Positions 37,284 to 46,948 of a stretch of 64,000 nt of DNA are shown here, in pieces. Under the pieces are notes generated by a model that saw only the letters and a list, made by a program, of their open reading frames with translations, did not search any database and had not been told where the DNA came from. Numbering within the stretch: the first letter of the stretch is position 1; each line of letters begins with the position of its first letter. Source of the stretch: Luteitalea pratensis. Its GTDB lineage: Bacteria > Acidobacteriota > Vicinamibacteria > Vicinamibacterales > Vicinamibacteraceae. The DNA is taken from NCBI RefSeq assembly GCF_001618865.1, contig NZ_CP015136.1, positions 2,949,001 to 3,013,000 on the forward strand. The letters run 5' to 3'. The position numbers and the translations under genes were made by a program.

Positions 37284-37866
37284 ATGGCGGAACCCTCTCG
37301 GGGCGAGAACCCCACGGCCCTCCTGCTTGCCTGGCAGGCCGGCGATGACGCGGCGCTTTCACGGCTGGTGCCCCCGGGTCTATCAGGAACTCCGACGAGT
37401 GGCGAGCGTGCGGTTGCGTTCGGAAGCGCCGGGACATCTGCTTCAGACCACCGCCCTCGTGCACGAGGCCTACCTCCGGCTGGTCGAAGTTGATCGGATG
37501 AATGTCCGCAACCGGGCCCATCTCCTCGCATTGGCAGCACGTCTGATGCGCCAGGTGCTTGTCGATCACGCGAGGCGGCGCAGGGCGCTCAAGCGCGGCG
37601 GGGACCCGCCATTGGTCAGTCTCGACCACGTGGCGGTGATCGCCGACAAACCGCCCGGTGTCGACATCCTGGCCCTGGACGAGACGCTGAACGATCTCGC
37701 TACCCTGGATGCTCGCTTGGCGCGCATCGTGGAGCTGAAGTTCTTCGCCGGCCTCAGCATCGGCGAGACCGCCCACGCGCTGGGCGTGTCGACGGCGACG
37801 GTCGAGCGCGACTGGACCGTCGCGCGAGCATGGCTCCGTCGGCGGTTGTCGGAGACCCTGTCCTAG
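37284..37866 (+). pseudogene. ECF sigma factor with a single-base frameshift
   Basis: ATG 37284 opens MAEPSRGENPTALLLAWQAGDDAALSRLVP, the usual start of TIGR02999 sigma factors. Just after, the run of five C and three G near 37370-37376 breaks the frame. The other frame continues RVYQELRRVASVRL, TALVHEAYLRLVEVDR and MRQVLVDHARRRRALKRGG, and ends with region 4 VELKFFAGLSIGETAHALGVSTATVERDWTVARAWLRRR split over the expected segments. Removing one base would restore LVPxVYQELRR. The homopolymer location makes a sequencing error plausible. If the sequence is correct the factor is inactive. The sequence is otherwise intact and full length (about 193 codons). Confidence 0.8.
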
Positions 37867-37996
37867 CCAGGCCCGGACATTCCCGGCCTGGCGTCGACGA
37901 TCCGCATCCCTCGTACCGTTGCCACCTGCCCGGCAACCCCGTGATGGAGTCCTGTCGCGATTTTGCGCTTACACCAGCACCGGGAGGAATGGAGGC

Positions 37997-38620
37997 ATGA
38001 GCTATGAAGCCGACTACGTCGTAGTGGGGGCAGGTGCAGCTGGGTCGGTCGTGGCGGCACGGCTGGCCGAAGACGGCACGCGATCGGTGCTGCTCGTCGA
38101 GGCGGGGCCGGACAGCACCGCCGACCCGACGATAGCCGCCGCAGCGAAGTTTCCTTTCCTGTACGACATGCCGGACCCGGTCGGCCCGTCTCCCTCGCCT
38201 ACGCACTGGGGGTTCAGCTCCGACCAGAACGGGAAAGAGTACTGCTATCCGCGCGGAACGGGGCTCGGTGGCTCCACCAATCACCATGCCTGCGTGGACG
38301 GTCGCGGCACGCCGCTCATCTACGACGCGTGGGCGAGACTCACCGGCGACGATCGCTGGAGTTATCAGCGGTTGCTCCCGTTCTTCATGGCGATGGAGAA
38401 CTTCGACGTGCCGTACGTCGATGAGCGCGTCCACGGCAGGTCAGGTTGGCTGCACATCAAGCGGGCGAAGCTCGAACGAGGGTTTCATCCCGATTTCCTG
38501 CATGTCGCGATGCAGGAGCACGGGATGCCGTTCAGGCACGACTTCTACAACGACCCGAACAGCGTGGCCGGCATCGGCTGGTCCGACATGCAGGTCCATC
38601 ACGATGGCCACCCGCTGTGA
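37997..38620 (+). pseudogene. Truncated GMC oxidoreductase fused to NTF2-like sequence
   Basis: 207 codons from ATG 37997 (GGGAGG upstream). The FAD-binding start YVVVGAGAAGSVVAARLAED, then GTGLGGSTNHHACVDGRG and the substrate-lobe segment identify a glucose-methanol-choline oxidoreductase. The family needs about 520-560 residues with a C-terminal His-His/Asn pair, all missing. After YNDPNSVAGIGW the sequence changes to SDMQVHHDGHPL and stops; SDMQVHHDG fits the NTF2-like fragment that follows in another frame. So a rearrangement joined the two genes and the product cannot be a working oxidoreductase. Confidence 0.75.
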
Positions 38621-38622
38621 GC

Positions 38623-38862
38623 ATGATCCGTCGTCGAGACGTCGGACCAGTGCAGGTCGACGTGCGACAGCAAGATGCCGACGGCTCCTGTCACGGGATC
38701 GCCTCGCACCATCTCGCCGGGGCTCCCGGCGGCGACACGCGAGTGTTCTTTGGCAGCTACCACGTCCATCTGACGAAGCGGGATGGAACGTGGCGTATCG
38801 ATGGTTTCCGGTACGCGTTGAACTATATCCAGGGCAACGTCAACCTCGGCCAGCGCGCATAG
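38623..38862 (+). pseudogene. NTF2/SnoaL-like protein fragment (copy 1)
   Basis: An 80-codon frame, MIRRRDVGPVQVDVRQQDAD then GSYHVHLTKRDGTWRIDGFRY, which is the C-terminal half of a SnoaL-like cone-barrel domain (nuclear transport factor 2 superfamily). Its front part probably lies in the end of the preceding truncated oxidoreductase in a different frame. The last 50 residues recur at 49866-50004. Function is lost or unknown. Confidence 0.6.
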
Positions 38863-39402
38863 CGAGCCCAGGTCAGTTGATCGGGCCGCGAGCGCTTCTG
38901 GTTGCTGCCGCGCACCACGCTCCATTTTGGAGATTCGAATATGGGACTGAGTTACCCAATGATGGCCGGCCTCATCGCGATCACGGCGACGGTCGGGTCC
39001 GACCAGCGGATGGAAGCGGACGCGCGTGCGACGCTCGAGACCTTCCACGTGAAGGGAAACGCGAAAGACCTCGATGGACTCATGGAATACATCCATGACG
39101 ACTGCATCGTGTCGTCTGCGAATCAGGACCTGATCAGGGGCAGGGAGGCGTTCCGAAACATGTACGCCAGGATGCTGAGTGCATACACGAACATCAACCT
39201 CTCCGTGGATATCGTCGAGACACGGACCGTCGGCGAGGAGGTCGAGATCATGTGGTACACGGTTGGACGGCGGACCAATGCGACCACAGGCGTCGTGGAG
39301 AACCTGCGCAGCGCCAACATGGCGCTGTTCAAGTACGACCAAGCTGGAAAGATGCGGTTCTACCGTGTGTCGAACCACCCGGCCGAGCCAGCCACGCCGT
39401 AA
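38725..39402. repeat. Segmental duplication, copy 1 (partner 49866-50250)
   Basis: Two blocks are shared almost base for base with the later locus: 38725-38876 with 49866-50017 and 39171-39402 with 50019-50250. The 294 bases between the blocks in this copy (38877-39170) are absent from the other, which removes the start of the SnoaL-like gene. Differences are scattered single bases. Confidence 0.85.
38941..39402 (+). CDS. SnoaL-like (NTF2 superfamily) protein
   Basis: 153 residues from ATG 38941, with an N-terminal hydrophobic stretch (MMAGLIAITATVG) and then a complete SnoaL-like domain: ARATLETFHVKGNAKDLDGLM, IRGREAFRNMYARML, VEIMWYTVGRRTNATTG, ANMALFKYDQAGKMRFYRVS. Members are ketosteroid-isomerase-like enzymes or binding proteins. 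The final 77 codons are duplicated at 50020-50250. No catalytic assignment can be made. Confidence 0.75.
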   Translation: MGLSYPMMAGLIAITATVGSDQRMEADARATLETFHVKGNAKDLDGLMEYIHDDCIVSSANQDLIRGREAFRNMYARMLSAYTNINLSVDIVETRTVGEEVEIMWYTVGRRTNATTGVVENLRSANMALFKYDQAGKMRFYRVSNHPAEPATP

Positions 39403-39482
39403 ATGGGCCCGGGTCAACGTCCGATCGTGTGCGGCCGATTCGAGGGAGCATCTCGGCGTGCCGCTATAATCGCGCCACAGTC

Positions 39483-40445
39483 ATGTCAGTGCAGAAGGGC
39501 GCGCAACTCGGCCCCTATCGCGTCGACGACCGCATCGGTGCGGGCGGGATGGGGGAGGTGTACGCCGCGACCGACACGCGGCTGAAGCGTCGCGTCGCCA
39601 TCAAGATCCTCCCGCCGTCCCTGGAGAAGGACGCGCAGCGCCGCGCCAGGTTACAGCGCGAAGCCGAGCTCATTTCGTCGCTGCACCATCCGCACGTCTG
39701 CCGGCTGTACGACGTGGGCCAGACCGACGATGGCGGCCAGTACCTGGTCCTCGAACTGCTGGAAGGCGAGGCGCTGCAGTCACGCCTGCGGAGAGGTCCT
39801 CTACCTCTGGCCCAAGTCCTCCGCATCGGCAGTCAGATGGCCGACGCCCTTGCCGCCGCACATCGTCATGGCATCGTGCATCGCGACCTGAAGCCAGGCA
39901 ACGTGATGCTGACCACGGACGGCGCGAAGCTCCTCGACTTCGGGCTCGCCAAGCCCGTCGTGGTGTCACCGGCCTCGGCCGAGACCATCGTCACCCTCGC
40001 CGCAGCTGTGACCTTGCGGGCGCGCGACGAAGGAGGCCCGAGGCTCGCCTGCCAGGTGCTCGTCCACCCGGCCGTGCAGTACGGCTGGGACACGCCGTCG
40101 GCTCTTGCCAACGCCGAGGGATACTTCCTTCAACGCGCCAGCGTGGAGTACTTCTGGAACCACTACGTCAACGATCCCGGCGACGGCGCGAACCCGTACT
40201 GCTCGCCGCTCGCCGCCCGGGATCACTCGAACTTGCCGCCGGCCTTCATCGCCTGCGCGCAATACGATCCGATCTGTGACGATGGGAAGAACTACGCCGA
40301 AGCACTGCGGGCGGCTGGGGTGCCGGTGACGTTTCGAGTCTACGAAGGCATGATTCACGGATTCATGTTGATGTCCGGCGTCTTCGACCAGTCGAGGACG
40401 TTGGTCGACGACATCGGTCGTGAGGTCAGGTCAGCCCTGGGTTGA
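39483..40445 (+). CDS. Chimeric ORF: Ser/Thr kinase N-lobe fused to alpha/beta hydrolase C-terminus
   Basis: 320 residues in one frame from ATG 39483. Residues 1 to about 170 are a kinase domain start: IGAGGMGEVYAATD, RRVAIKILPP, HRDLKPGNV and LLDFGLAKPVVVSPAS. At about AETIVTLA the kinase stops and a hydrolase of the HSL/NlhH type begins (AAVTLRARDEGGPRLACQVLVHP) and continues to FRVYEGMIHGFMLM. The hydrolase part keeps the acid (YDPICDDG) and His (IHGF) but lacks the HGGG oxyanion and GDSAGG nucleophile segments; the kinase lacks its C-lobe. Neither activity is expected. It is open in frame, so I list it as CDS, but it is probably the scar of a deletion or an assembly chimera. Confidence 0.65.
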   Translation: MSVQKGAQLGPYRVDDRIGAGGMGEVYAATDTRLKRRVAIKILPPSLEKDAQRRARLQREAELISSLHHPHVCRLYDVGQTDDGGQYLVLELLEGEALQSRLRRGPLPLAQVLRIGSQMADALAAAHRHGIVHRDLKPGNVMLTTDGAKLLDFGLAKPVVVSPASAETIVTLAAAVTLRARDEGGPRLACQVLVHPAVQYGWDTPSALANAEGYFLQRASVEYFWNHYVNDPGDGANPYCSPLAARDHSNLPPAFIACAQYDPICDDGKNYAEALRAAGVPVTFRVYEGMIHGFMLMSGVFDQSRTLVDDIGREVRSALG

Positions 40446-40576
40446 AGCGATCAGGCCTTTGCGAGAATCGGCACAACCCGCGGGATGATTGGCGACATAG
40501 GGGACGACGAACAACTGGAAGTGGCCTTGAGACTGCGTCGCGAGCCGTCACGGGGCTTCTACGTTGAAGGGCTGGA

Positions 40577-40634
40577 CGCCTATGGACCGCCATGGACGCC
40601 TCCAGTTCCCCCGTGACGAGACCTTGTTTAGACG
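40577..40634. repeat. 58-bp dispersed repeat, copy 1
   Basis: This stretch, starting CGCCTATGGACCGCCATGG and ending ACCTTGTTTAGACG, closely matches 50388-50448. It lies downstream of the first SnoaL copy, as its partner lies downstream of the second, so it is probably part of the same old duplication. The inverted ends seen in copy 2 are imperfect here. Confidence 0.7.
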
Positions 40635-40708
40635 GGAAACGGAACCCTGCAACCATCTGGATTCGGCCCAAGTGCGCGGGTGTGAAGTGATGACCCGAAG
40701 GAGGCGAC

Positions 40709-42010
40709 TTGATCCTCACACGCAGGAGGCTCCTCACGCTCGCCGGCGGCATACCAGCCAGCCAAGTGCTATCGGCGTCCGCCCCCACGGCGAGCGCTCG
40801 TCAGACCGTTAGTCCCGTGCTGCAAGAGGATCCGTCGACCCTGCGGCGTATCGCTCGTGTCATCCAGGAGTATGACGAGCAAGGTGATCACCGCACCGGA
40901 ACCGACACCGATTACCGCTCGGCCCAGTGGCTCGCGAAGCACACCGCACAAGCCGGTCATCGCGCCGCGCTCGAACCATTCCGCCTTATGCGAGTGGACC
41001 CGGGACCATCCTATGTCCAAGCCGACGAGCGACGCGTGTACGGCCTGCCGATGTTCGACGGCGCCTTTACGAGCGAGCGAGGTGTCGTGGGCCGCCTCGG
41101 CGCTGCCGGTGGTGCGACGGAGATTGGGCTGTTCGTGGCGAACCTCATGGCCATCGTGGCCGAAGCGGAGCCGATCGATGAACTCCGCCGGTCCAACAGG
41201 CACAAAGCGCTGATTGTCGTAACCAGGGCAGCACGGCCCGGGCTCTGCCCCATCAACGCGCGGTATTTTTCCCAACCCTTCGGGCCCCCCGTGTTGCAGG
41301 TCGGCAGCGAAGAAGAGGAGTGGTTGACCCAAGCCGCCAGCCGCCAACAGGAGATCACACTGGTCGTGCAGGCGACCCGCACCGCGGCAGAAGCGTCGAA
41401 CGTCGTGGCGCAAGTCAAAGGAACCGATGCGGACCTGCCGCCGCTCGTCGTGTTGACCCCGCGCAGCAGTTGGTGGAACAGCGCAGCAGAGCGCGGAGGC
41501 GGGCTCGCTTGCTGGCTCGAAGCGATGCGAGCCGTCAAAGCGGGCGGACAGACCAGGAGCGTACTCTTTCTGGCGACCAGTGGACACGAGTTGGGCCACC
41601 TCGGTTTGGAACAGTTGCTCGCCAGCAGAGCAAGTATCGGCAAGCAGGCGTTCGCATGGATGCTGTTCGGCGCGAACATCGGTGCGGCGCACGGCGCGCA
41701 ACGGATGACGCGGCTGCAGGCTTCGGATGATGAACTCGAGCGGCTAGCCGAGGAGGCGATGACGCGTGCGGGTACCAAGGTCGACGGGAAGCTCCCGCGA
41801 GGCGCAGGGCCCAACGGCGAGGTGCGCAACATTCACGAACGCGGTGGACGCTATCTTTCCCTGGGTGGAACGAACCCCTATTTCCATAACCCTGGCGACC
41901 GCTGGCCGTTGACAGTGGACATCAAGGCTGTCGAGCAATACTCAAGGGCATTCGCCGATCTCACGAGGGTGCTCGCGGAGCGGAAGCAGCCATCGGCAGG
42001 GGCTTTTTGA
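40709..42010 (+). CDS. Secreted M28-like peptidase family protein
   Basis: 433 residues from TTG 40709, supported by AAGGAGG 5 bases upstream. The N-terminus (LTRRRLLTLAGGIPAS) looks like a twin-arginine-type signal. The body has weak M28 metallopeptidase features: a long N-terminal helical domain (YRSAQWLAKHTAQAGHRAALEPF), LFLATSGHELGHLGLEQLL and a late YFHNPGDRWPLTVD corresponding to the family HTPxD segment. Some expected metal ligands are not obvious, so peptidase activity is uncertain. It stands alone. Confidence 0.68.
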   Translation: MILTRRRLLTLAGGIPASQVLSASAPTASARQTVSPVLQEDPSTLRRIARVIQEYDEQGDHRTGTDTDYRSAQWLAKHTAQAGHRAALEPFRLMRVDPGPSYVQADERRVYGLPMFDGAFTSERGVVGRLGAAGGATEIGLFVANLMAIVAEAEPIDELRRSNRHKALIVVTRAARPGLCPINARYFSQPFGPPVLQVGSEEEEWLTQAASRQQEITLVVQATRTAAEASNVVAQVKGTDADLPPLVVLTPRSSWWNSAAERGGGLACWLEAMRAVKAGGQTRSVLFLATSGHELGHLGLEQLLASRASIGKQAFAWMLFGANIGAAHGAQRMTRLQASDDELERLAEEAMTRAGTKVDGKLPRGAGPNGEVRNIHERGGRYLSLGGTNPYFHNPGDRWPLTVDIKAVEQYSRAFADLTRVLAERKQPSAGAF

Positions 42011-42047
42011 CGCCGGACCGCTGCGTGTACCAACGCCGCGGCGTAAG

Positions 42048-45025
42048 ATGGATGCACGCCTTGCTACCTGGGCGGAGCTCGTCCGCTCCGAAACCTCAAT
42101 GCTCCAACCGGCGCCGCCTCAGCTGTTCGGGCGAGATAGCGAGCTTGCGCTACTGATCCGCGCGCTGGCCGACAGCGAGCGCGGCCGGGCGCGTGTCGTC
42201 TGGATTGGCGGGGAGCCGGGTATCGGAAAGACGCGGCTTGCGGAAGAGCTCGCGGCTGCGGCGACGCAACGCACAACAGTCGCGTGGGCACGTTGCGTTG
42301 ACGCCGAGGCGGCGCCGCCGTATTGGCCATGGGCCGAAGGTATCCGGGCCTTGCTGCGGACAGTCACCCGGGAGGAACTCCAACTCCCGGTCTCCTGCCT
42401 CAAGCGTCTCAGCGCGCTGGTGCCGGACCTTGTGCATCATCCAGCGATGACAGCTCGGCCAGTTGGACGCGTGACCGCGTCCGACCGCTATCGACTGTTC
42501 GATGCCGTGCGCACGTTGCTGCAGCGCGCCTCCTCACGTGCATCGCTCGTCCTCGTTTTCGACGACCTGCATCAGGCCGACGCGAGTTCCTTGTTACTGC
42601 TGGAATTCATCGCTCGCGAGCTTTCCGATAGTCGGCTTCTCATCGTGGCGACGTATCGTGCCGACGAGATGTCCACGCGCTTGAGGGAGACGATGGGGGA
42701 GCTTGCGCGTGTCGGTCTGCAGAAGGTGGTCCTGACGGGACTCGGGCTGAAGGAGACCGGTCAGTTGCTGACATACCTTTCCGGTACCAGCTGTTCTGAC
42801 GACCTTGTCCGCCAGGTCCACACCCGGACCAGCGGCAATCCATTCTTCGTGACCGAGGTTGCGCACCTTCAATCCTCGGATCGCGACGCGATACCGGACA
42901 ACGTTCGCGCCGTCCTGCACCGACGCGTGAGCCGCTTGTCTGAGGCCACCATTCAGTTGCTCACGGTGTGTTCCGTCCTGGGCCGTGAGTTCGACTTCCG
43001 CATGGCCGCAGCGGTCGTCGCGCCTGACGGCGACCGCGATCTACTGGACGCGCTTGACGAAGCCTTGGAGCGTCTGATCGTCGAGCCCATGCCGGCAGCT
43101 GGAGAGAGTTGGTATCGGTTCAGGCATGAGCTGGTCAGAGCTGCCGTGTACGAGAGCGTCTCGCCGAGCCGCCGTGCGCATTGGCACGCCGCTGTTGTGG
43201 CGCTGATGGAGCAGCGACTCGGTGCACGTGTCGAGGAGCATGCTGCCGATCTGGCCTATCACGCCGCACGCGCAGAAGCGCTTGTCGGCTCGTCTCGCGT
43301 CGTCAAGTACTCGCGGCTGGCGGGTGAGCGGATGCTGGCGACGCATGCCTTCGACGGGGCGTTACGGCATTTCGAGCGCGCCTGGCGCGCCCGGAATTCC
43401 GTGCCGTGCGACGACGAGGCGGCCGGAATCCTGGCCGGACTCGGGCTGGCGCAGGCCGCGACAACCGTCCGGTGGAAACGGCAGGAGGCGTGGGCAAACG
43501 TACGGCGGGCGATCGAGTACTACCTCGAGGCAGGCGAGATCCAGAAAGCAGTCGCGGCCGTGACGCACCCGTCGCTCGCCGCAGAGGGCGTGGCGGGCGT
43601 CACCGACGTCATCCGCCGGCTCCTGCCGTTCGTGAGCGAGGGCTCGCGCGAAGCCGCGTTGCTGCTCGCCCGCGGGGCGGCGGCCGCGTACTTCGAGACC
43701 GGGAGCGACAAACCGACGCAGCAATGGTTCACGCGCGCGCTCGGGATCGCTTCGTCGTCCGAGGATGCGCGGCTCGAACTGCGGGTGCTCGCCCAGTCCC
43801 TTTCGGTGGACCACTTCGCCTTCGCTGGCATGACGCGCTCGTGAAGAGCCGTCGCGTGCTGGAGCTCGCAGCGCGGGTGGACGAGCTCCACTGGCAAGCG
43901 TACGCCAGCTACCGCGCTGCATACGCCCTGACCCACACAGGACGAATCGAGGAGGCAACCGGCCAGGCGCAGGAGAACCTCGCGGCGGCCGAGCGTCTTC
44001 GCGACCGGGGACTGCTGGCTGATGCCCTGTATGTCAAGGCACTGCTCGCTCAACTGCGCGGACAGTGGGACGAGGCGCGAGCACAGAGCGATCGGGGACT
44101 GGCCCTGGCGGCCGGCCATCTGCCGCTTCTCCATGTCCGCGCCGTTCTCGAGTACGAAACGGACAACGACGTCGCCGGTGGGCAGTATGTGCAGCGCCTC
44201 ATCGACGCCGATCGGGACGCAAGACCCTATCCGATCGCGGGCATCTTCACTGCTGTGGCGTTGTCGCACATCGCCTATATCACCAATGGAATGAACGACA
44301 CGGAGGCGGCGATCCGCGCCGCTCGTGCGGTCATCGCCAAGCCGTCAGCGGTCAAGAATGCTGTCGTCGGCGCACGGATGGGGCACGCGCTGCTGGCCGT
44401 GCTCGACGCGGATGTTGACGAGTGCGAAACGGACCTCGAGGCGTTAGCGCCGTTCGAATCCGTGATGCCAACGCAGTGGAGTCTGGCGACGGGCCGTGTG
44501 CTCGGGCTTCTCGCTCATGCTGTCGGCCAGAAACGCCGCGCGTGGAGCCACTTCGAGCAGGCGCTGGCGTTCTGCCGTGCGAGCGGGTTCAAGCCCGAGC
44601 TCGGCTGGACCTGTCACGATTATGCCGCCGCGCTCCTCGACAGTGACGCCCGGGACGACAGGCTGAAGGCGGCGGCACTGCTGGATGAAGGCGAGCAGAT
44701 AGCCACAGCACTTGATCTCGTCCAGCTGCGCAAGCGTATTTCTGCATTTCGCGAACGTTATCGACTGCGACTGGCGCGCAATCCCGCCGGTCTGACCACG
44801 CGTGAGTTCGAGGTCCTGCAGTTGCTGGCCAGCGGCAAGGCCAACAAGGACATTGCGGAGGCGTTGTTCATAAGCACCCACACGGTCGCCGTGCACGTTG
44901 CGCGTGTGCTCGAGAAGACGCGCTCGTCGAACCGTACCGCGGCGGTTGCGTACGCCACTCGTCACCACCTGCTCGAATCGACTCGCTCGGCAACCGTTGA
45001 CGATCGACGACCGAAAAATAGCTAA
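42048..45025 (+). pseudogene. LuxR-family ATPase regulator (LAL/MalT-like) with one frameshift
   Basis: ATG 42048 opens an AAA ATPase module: GRDSELALLIRAL, Walker A IGGEPGIGKTRLAEE, Walker B LVLVFDDLHQADASS. A long TPR-like region follows. At about 43825 the frame shifts by one base (first frame ends AFAGMTRS; the other continues RWHDALVKSRRVLELAARV) and runs to a LuxR HTH: LTTREFEVLQLLASGKANKDIAEAL and STHTVAVHVARVLEKT. Joined, it would have about 990 residues, the normal length of LAL regulators. No homopolymer is at the break. Such proteins activate nearby genes, perhaps the haloperoxidase gene downstream. If the shift is real, the ATPase and DNA-binding halves are separated. Confidence 0.85.
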
Positions 45026-45036
45026 TTCTGCTGATG
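44995..45036. promoter_or_regulatory. Promoter/operator-like repeat, copy A
   Basis: CGTTGAC, a 12-base spacer, then AAAAATAG and AATTCTGCTGAT after two variable bases. The same layout recurs at 45315-45357. A TTGAC box followed 16-17 bases later by TAGNNA may be a promoter, or the A/T-rich half may be a regulator site. It overlaps the stop codon of the LuxR-type gene and precedes an oxidase remnant. Confidence 0.45.
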
Positions 45037-45083
45037 CGCGAATGAGCTCGGCGCCCTACGATCGCGGTAGTGGTGAAGTATCC

Positions 45084-45194
45084 ATGATACGCGCGCGAAC
45101 GCTGTCGGGCGATCACGTTGCTCTCGAATCCGCGGTGATCGATGCGTTCGCCAGTCGCCTGGCCGGACGTGTGCTTGTCGAGGCCGACGCCTAG
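45084..45194 (+). pseudogene. N-terminal remnant of a BBE-type FAD oxidase
   Basis: ATG 45084 reads RTLSGDHVALESAVIDAFAS then RLAGRVLVEADA and a stop, followed by YEQAKAL. This corresponds to the start of FAD-linked oxidases (compare AIAAFQHNLRGRVIQPTSADYDAVRAL in the gene at 19444-20829). The FAD-binding loops are absent, so only about 37-45 codons remain. Confidence 0.55.
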
Positions 45195-45314
45195 TACGAA
45201 CAGGCAAAGGCGCTCGGCCTCGCCCGACCGCCATCCGGGCATTTCCCCGGCCAGAATCCGCGGTGTTCACCGGCTGGGCCTCGCCCGGGGTGTGGCGAGC
45301 GTGTGTTGGCAGCT

Positions 45315-45357
45315 TCGTTGACTGTGAGCGCCCCCAAAAATAGTCAATTCTGCTGAT
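45315..45357. promoter_or_regulatory. Promoter/operator-like repeat, copy B
   Basis: CGTTGAC, a 13-base spacer, then AAAAATAG and AATTCTGCTGAT, as in copy A 320 bases upstream. It lies about 200 bases before the haloperoxidase start, a plausible position for a promoter or activator site. Confidence 0.5.
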
Positions 45358-45556
45358 ACCCGGCGTGCGACCGACTTCCTACCATTCCTGCCCAGGACAG
45401 CTGGATCTCGCGCGATGTGGGGCCGCGCCTTGGCGAACTGCCCGACCAATCGCGCGCTTGCCATCATGCGGTCGCAACGAAGCCAACACGCAAGCCCGTC
45501 AATGCTGCTCGCCTGCGTGACTGACGCAATCGACAGGAGAAGTGGAGGACCGAACC

Positions 45557-46948
45557 ATGAAGATCCAACCAACCAGGCGGTCGATCAGGAGTGGTGCCCC
45601 TCTCGGGCTATTGAAGTCATTGATTGCTGTCGTCGCATCGGTGTGGTACGTGGCTGCGGCAGGTGAGCGGGTCTTCGCTGCCGGCGGCAGCGATGCCGTC
45701 ACACTCTGGAACGAAAATGCCGGTGTGGCTGCCACCGAGGCGTGCCTTGCCCCCCTCGCCAACCCACTCCACGAATCGCGGATTTACGCCATGATGCACA
45801 TCGCCATCCACGATGCGCTCAACGCCATAGACCGTCGCTCTCGCCCGTACGCGTTCGACGTGCATGCCGAAGCGGGCGCTTCGCCTGATGCGGCTGTTGC
45901 TGCGGCGGCGCGAGGGGTGCTCGTCCCGCTCATCGCTCAACTGCCTCTCGAGCTCCACACGCAGGCGTGCATCGATGCAGGCGTCGCAAGCGTTGAAGCC
46001 GCCTATACAACGGCGCTCGCCGCAATTCCCGCTGGCGAGGCCAAGGCGCAGGGTATTGTGGTCGGACGGTCTGCGGCTGCCGCCATACTCGACGTGAGGG
46101 CGCAGGACGGCGCGGTTGGGCCATTTCTCAACTTCGCGTGCCCGCAGGATACCGATCCCGGCGAGTATCAGTGCACGCCAGGTACTCCGTTCATCGTTTT
46201 CGAGGGGTGGGCTGACGTCACCCCCTTCGTCCTGCACCACAGCTCACAGTTCCGCCCGGCACCGCCGTATGCGGTGGACAGGCAGAAGTACACGGCTGAT
46301 TTCACCGAAGTGAAATCTCTGGGGGGCGATGCCGTCAACACTCCCAGCGCACGCACGGCCGACGAAACCGAAATCGCCCTCTTCTGGTGGGAAAGTTCGC
46401 CGCTGAAGTGGAACCGGATTGCGAGAACCGTGTCCGCCGACCGGGGACTCACACTCTGGGAGAACGCCCGGCTGTTCGGGCTGCTCAACATGACGCTTGC
46501 GGACGGCTACGTCGCCATGGTCGATTCCAAGAACCACTACAACTACTGGCGACCGGTCACCGCTATTCAGGCCGGGGACACGGATGGCAACCCAGATACC
46601 GTCGGCGACCCGACATGGACGCCGTTGCGCGGCACTCCTCCGAATCAGGACTACGCCTCGGGCCACGCGATTGAAGGTGGGGCGGGTGCTGAAGTCTTGA
46701 AGCAGTTCTTCGGCACCGACGCGATCAGCTTCCGGGACTGCAGCGCGACGCTACCTGCGGGTAGCACGTGCAGCGATGCGACGCCGGTATTCCGCTCATA
46801 TGCCAGCTTCTCTCAGGCGGCGGTCGAGAACGCCTATTCGCGCATCCTCATCGGCTTTCACTTCCGAAAATCGGTCGAAGAAGGGAGCGAATACGGACGG
46901 CAGATCGGCAAGCGCGCCGCCAACCTCTACCTGCGTCCTGTGCACTGA
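45557..46948 (+). CDS. Vanadium-dependent haloperoxidase-like / PAP2-superfamily secreted protein
   Basis: 463 residues from ATG 45557 with GGAGG 8 bases upstream. Signal peptide region: LLKSLIAVVASVWYVAAAGERVFA. The vanadate/phosphate pocket motifs are KNHYNYWRPVTAI (Lys and Arg), DYASGHAIEGG (the SGH motif) and AYSRILIGFHFRKSVEEG (Arg and the axial His). These match the bacterial vanadium haloperoxidase/acid phosphatase family. It is predicted in the periplasm, either halogenating organics with peroxide or acting as a phosphatase. It lies downstream of the LuxR-family gene and the promoter-like repeat. Confidence 0.87.
   Translation: MKIQPTRRSIRSGAPLGLLKSLIAVVASVWYVAAAGERVFAAGGSDAVTLWNENAGVAATEACLAPLANPLHESRIYAMMHIAIHDALNAIDRRSRPYAFDVHAEAGASPDAAVAAAARGVLVPLIAQLPLELHTQACIDAGVASVEAAYTTALAAIPAGEAKAQGIVVGRSAAAAILDVRAQDGAVGPFLNFACPQDTDPGEYQCTPGTPFIVFEGWADVTPFVLHHSSQFRPAPPYAVDRQKYTADFTEVKSLGGDAVNTPSARTADETEIALFWWESSPLKWNRIARTVSADRGLTLWENARLFGLLNMTLADGYVAMVDSKNHYNYWRPVTAIQAGDTDGNPDTVGDPTWTPLRGTPPNQDYASGHAIEGGAGAEVLKQFFGTDAISFRDCSATLPAGSTCSDATPVFRSYASFSQAAVENAYSRILIGFHFRKSVEEGSEYGRQIGKRAANLYLRPVH

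Larger units (their letters stand above)
45026..45556. other. Intergenic region between LuxR-type and haloperoxidase genes
   Basis: About 530 bases without an intact gene. It contains a remnant of a FAD oxidase start (45084-45194) and the second promoter-like repeat. Nothing else is recognised. Confidence 0.6.
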
